Positions 61,980-64,000 of a stretch of DNA of 64,000 bases are shown piece after piece (the stretch's first letter is position 1; the number at the start of each line of letters is the position of its first letter). Location of the stretch: assembly GCA_016705335.1 (NCBI GenBank), contig JADIYN010000003.1:62001-126000 (forward strand), given 5' to 3'. The notes under the pieces are model-generated. The model did no database searches, was not told the DNA's origin, and saw only the letters and a list, made by a program, of their open reading frames with translations. Made by a program: the position numbers and the translations under genes. The DNA is from Draconibacterium sp. GTDB taxonomy: Bacteria > Bacteroidota > Bacteroidia > Bacteroidales > Prolixibacteraceae.

Positions 61980-62855
61980 TTAGTCATCCAGCTTTTTGCA
62001 ATATTCACTTAACCAGCTTTCGCCGCGCAACAAACCTTGTTCTTCGAGAAAGGTTTCGGTTTTAGAGAGTGTTTTTTTGAAATATTTTGGGCTTTTACTG
62101 TAATTGAAGAAACCGTGATCCTGCTTTTTGTAACCAACCAAAACGCTTTTGTTCCCCTGTTGCTTCATCAGATAATTAAACCTCACAGCATTTTCATAAG
62201 GTACTGTTTTATCGGCCATTCCGTGCATGATTAAAGTCGTTGGAACAGAAGCCGTGATATGGTGTACAGGGGAAAGCTCGAATTCACGTCCATCAAGTTT
62301 TTCCCTGCCATAACCTTTTTTCCCAGTATCCAAAACCGGATTAAAAAGTACAAGCGCCATTGGAACCGGAGAAACCGATAAGTCGTCAGTTGCTTCGTTA
62401 ATATTTTTTATAACCGCTGTACATGCTGCCAAATGTCCACCGGCCGAACCACCCGAGGCTATAATTTTGTCCTGGTCAATCCCCAATTCATCGCTGTGTG
62501 TTTTCAAATATCGAATAGCAGATTTTGCATCCATTACACTTTCGAAAGGAGTAGTGGAATGACGAGATTGTGTGCGGTAATCAGGACAAAAAGCAATTAT
62601 TCCGCGTGTGGCCAGGTATTCGGCCTGTAATTCAAAATGCGAAGGATCACCCCCTACCCAACCGCCACCAAAGAAAAAAACAATGGCCGGCAGCCTGACA
62701 TTTGATGAAACCTGTGGTTTGTACATTGTCATTTCGAGGGAAATTCCATCGATTTCCTTATAAATAAAACTACTCTTATCAAATTTGTAATCCTGCGAAA
62801 AAACAACATTTACAGAAATTATCAGGAGTAGAATTATTGCGGATATTTTCCTCAT
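61980..62855 (-). CDS. Secreted alpha/beta-hydrolase esterase (BD-FAE/HSL-like)
   Basis: 291 residues, intact. Signal peptide (MRKISAIILLLIISVNVVFS), oxyanion motif FFFGGGWVGGDP (H-G-G-G type with F), nucleophile elbow ASGGSAGGHLA, acid in HGMADKTVPYENA and catalytic His in KKQDHGFFNY. This is the BD-FAE/HSL-like family of carboxylesterases that often remove acetyl or feruloyl groups from plant or algal polysaccharides. It starts 3 bp after the stop of the upstream peptidase gene and is probably the last gene of that operon. Confidence 0.9.
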   Translation of the reverse strand: MRKISAIILLLIISVNVVFSQDYKFDKSSFIYKEIDGISLEMTMYKPQVSSNVRLPAIVFFFGGGWVGGDPSHFELQAEYLATRGIIAFCPDYRTQSRHSTTPFESVMDAKSAIRYLKTHSDELGIDQDKIIASGGSAGGHLAACTAVIKNINEATDDLSVSPVPMALVLFNPVLDTGKKGYGREKLDGREFELSPVHHITASVPTTLIMHGMADKTVPYENAVRFNYLMKQQGNKSVLVGYKKQDHGFFNYSKSPKYFKKTLSKTETFLEEQGLLRGESWLSEYCKKLDD

Positions 62856-62858
62856 ATT

Positions 62859-64000
62859 TTAAAGTTGAACTATTAAAACAGTTGGTTTTTCATCACGTAA
62901 AATATCAACCGAAATTTGCTGACCGGTTTCGAGGGATTGTAAACGGCTCATATAATCATGTATCCCTCCAACTTTTTTTCCTTCAATGGCAGTAATTATA
63001 TCACCTTTTTTCATTCCTGCTTTATCGGCAGGTTTACCTTTTGTAACCGAATCAATGCGTAAACCCCGTTTTTCAACTCCCGCAAAATCAGGCATCACGC
63101 CCAAAGTAACTTTATATCCACCACGACTGCGTTGGAATTTTGGACCCGCTTCCTGAAATGTCAAATCCGTTTCACGGTTGGCAACATTTTCAATTAAACG
63201 AACTGCATATTCGGCTACTTTTTTGTGCCCTCATAATTTATAAATTCAGCATCGTCGTTGGGTGTGTGGTAATCGGGGTGCGCACCGGTTGAAACAAAAA
63301 ACACCGGGATATTTTGCAGATAAAATGACGCGTGATCAGACGGACCAACTCCTTCGGGCGCAAATGCAAGTTCGAAACCTGTATTCAAATCAGTCATCAA
63401 TTTTTCACTTTCTTTCGAAGTTTGCGAACCACCAATACTCAGCGCATTTGTTGTTTTATCCAACCGGCCCACCATGTCGAAATTAAACATGGCAACCATT
63501 TTTTCGGTTTCAACGGGCGGTTTATTTACAAAGGCTTTTGAACCCACCAAACCCATTTCTTCGGCACTGAAAGTGGCAAAAATAATACTCCGCTTATTGC
63601 TTTTTTCGGCAGCCAGTTTTTCTGCAAGTTGAATAATTGTGGCAACACCCGAAGCATTATCATCGGCACCGTTATGCACAGCAACTGTATCGGTTGCACG
63701 CGAACCTGAACCCGGGCCACCCATTCCAAGATGATCGAAATGTGCACCTACAACTATATATTCGTTTTTCAGATTTTTATCATTCCCCTGAAGTAACGCT
63801 ACCACATTACGCGTTTCAGCTTCCTTCTGGATTGCATTGGTTGTGGCAGAAACTGTAGCATCAGTTTTCAAACCAATTGTTTTTTGCAAACTGTCTATTT
63901 CGGTTTCAAGTACTTCAATGGTTGTTTTGCCGCCGAGTATTTTATTGGCAACTTCACGTGTAACTTCAATAATTGGAATTGCATATCTGGCACTGTTTTT
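62859..64000 (-). CDS. M28-family zinc aminopeptidase with PDZ domain, 5'-truncated by the window edge
   Basis: C-terminal ~380 residues, one frame break near 63190. Zinc-ligand pattern of M28: VGAHFDHLGMG (H), NGADDNASG (D), FATFSAEEMGLVGS (E-E), FNFDMVGRL (D) and STGAHPDYHTPNDD (H). A stretch before it (SARYAIPIIEVTREVANKIL) looks like part of the PA domain. After the peptidase domain a PDZ domain closes the protein (DSVTKGKPADKAGMKKGDII ... RDEKPTVLIVQL). This is the layout of Bacteroidota M28 peptidases with PA and PDZ. The N-terminus with the signal lies outside the window. Confidence 0.88.

Noticed and set aside
1..64000. tRNA or rRNA genes
   Set aside because: I looked for T-loop and anticodon-stem patterns and rRNA blocks by eye and found none; a covariance-model search would be needed to exclude a tRNA fully.

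Overview
The window comes from an AT-rich genome of the phylum Bacteroidota, probably near Marinilabiliales/Bacteroidales; I cannot place it more finely. The evidence is a SusC/SusD pair, several secreted proteins with type IX secretion (T9SS) C-terminal tails, DUF4369/TlpA lipoproteins, an APH-RapZ fusion and TAnnTTTG promoter motifs. About 40 reading-frame breaks are scattered through otherwise well-conserved genes, including the housekeeping gene glyA. Most therefore look like uncorrected assembly indels, and I annotate the genes as single CDSs spanning their breaks.

Layout. 0.4-14.6 kb is a glycan/glycoprotein utilisation locus: GH5, PNGase F-like amidase, a plug-only TonB protein, SusD, SusC and a ROK regulator on the minus strand; a sulfatase and a GH110-like alpha-galactosidase on the plus strand. 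14.7-25.1 kb holds a small His/Cys protein with a TonB receptor, a DEAD-box helicase, a ThuA/MFS pair, an alpha/beta hydrolase and a GH5-CBM-T9SS enzyme. 25.2-31.1 kb is an array of single minus-strand genes separated by 120-140 bp palindromic sites with integron attC logic. One site holds a degraded group II intron in the opposite orientation. A 17-copy 21-bp tandem repeat follows at 31.4 kb.

31.9-38.3 kb has a repeat-rich T9SS protein, an RDD membrane protein, GH16, a HAD hydrolase and an AEC transporter. 38.3-49.6 kb is a three-gene minus-strand locus: a tail-collar-like secreted protein, a giant (~2,770-residue) LamG protein and a cadherin-like partner. The last two share a repeated module. 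50-64 kb is mostly housekeeping: a CobW-type GTPase, GlyA, a c-type cytochrome lipoprotein, a sulfatase with a prenyl-synthase-like gene, an AbiEii toxin-antitoxin pair, YebC, APH-RapZ, a YdcF-like protein, DUF302, an esterase and a partial M28 peptidase.

How it fits together. The first locus is consistent with capture (SusCD), de-N-glycosylation (PNGase F-like), desulfation and removal of alpha-1,3-galactose from glycoproteins or sulfated glycans, under ROK control. The most novel structure is the 25.7-31.1 kb cassette array: each cassette begins with a short sequence whose reverse complement closes the same cassette, as integron theory predicts, and a retro-intron sits in one site. No integrase is present in the window.
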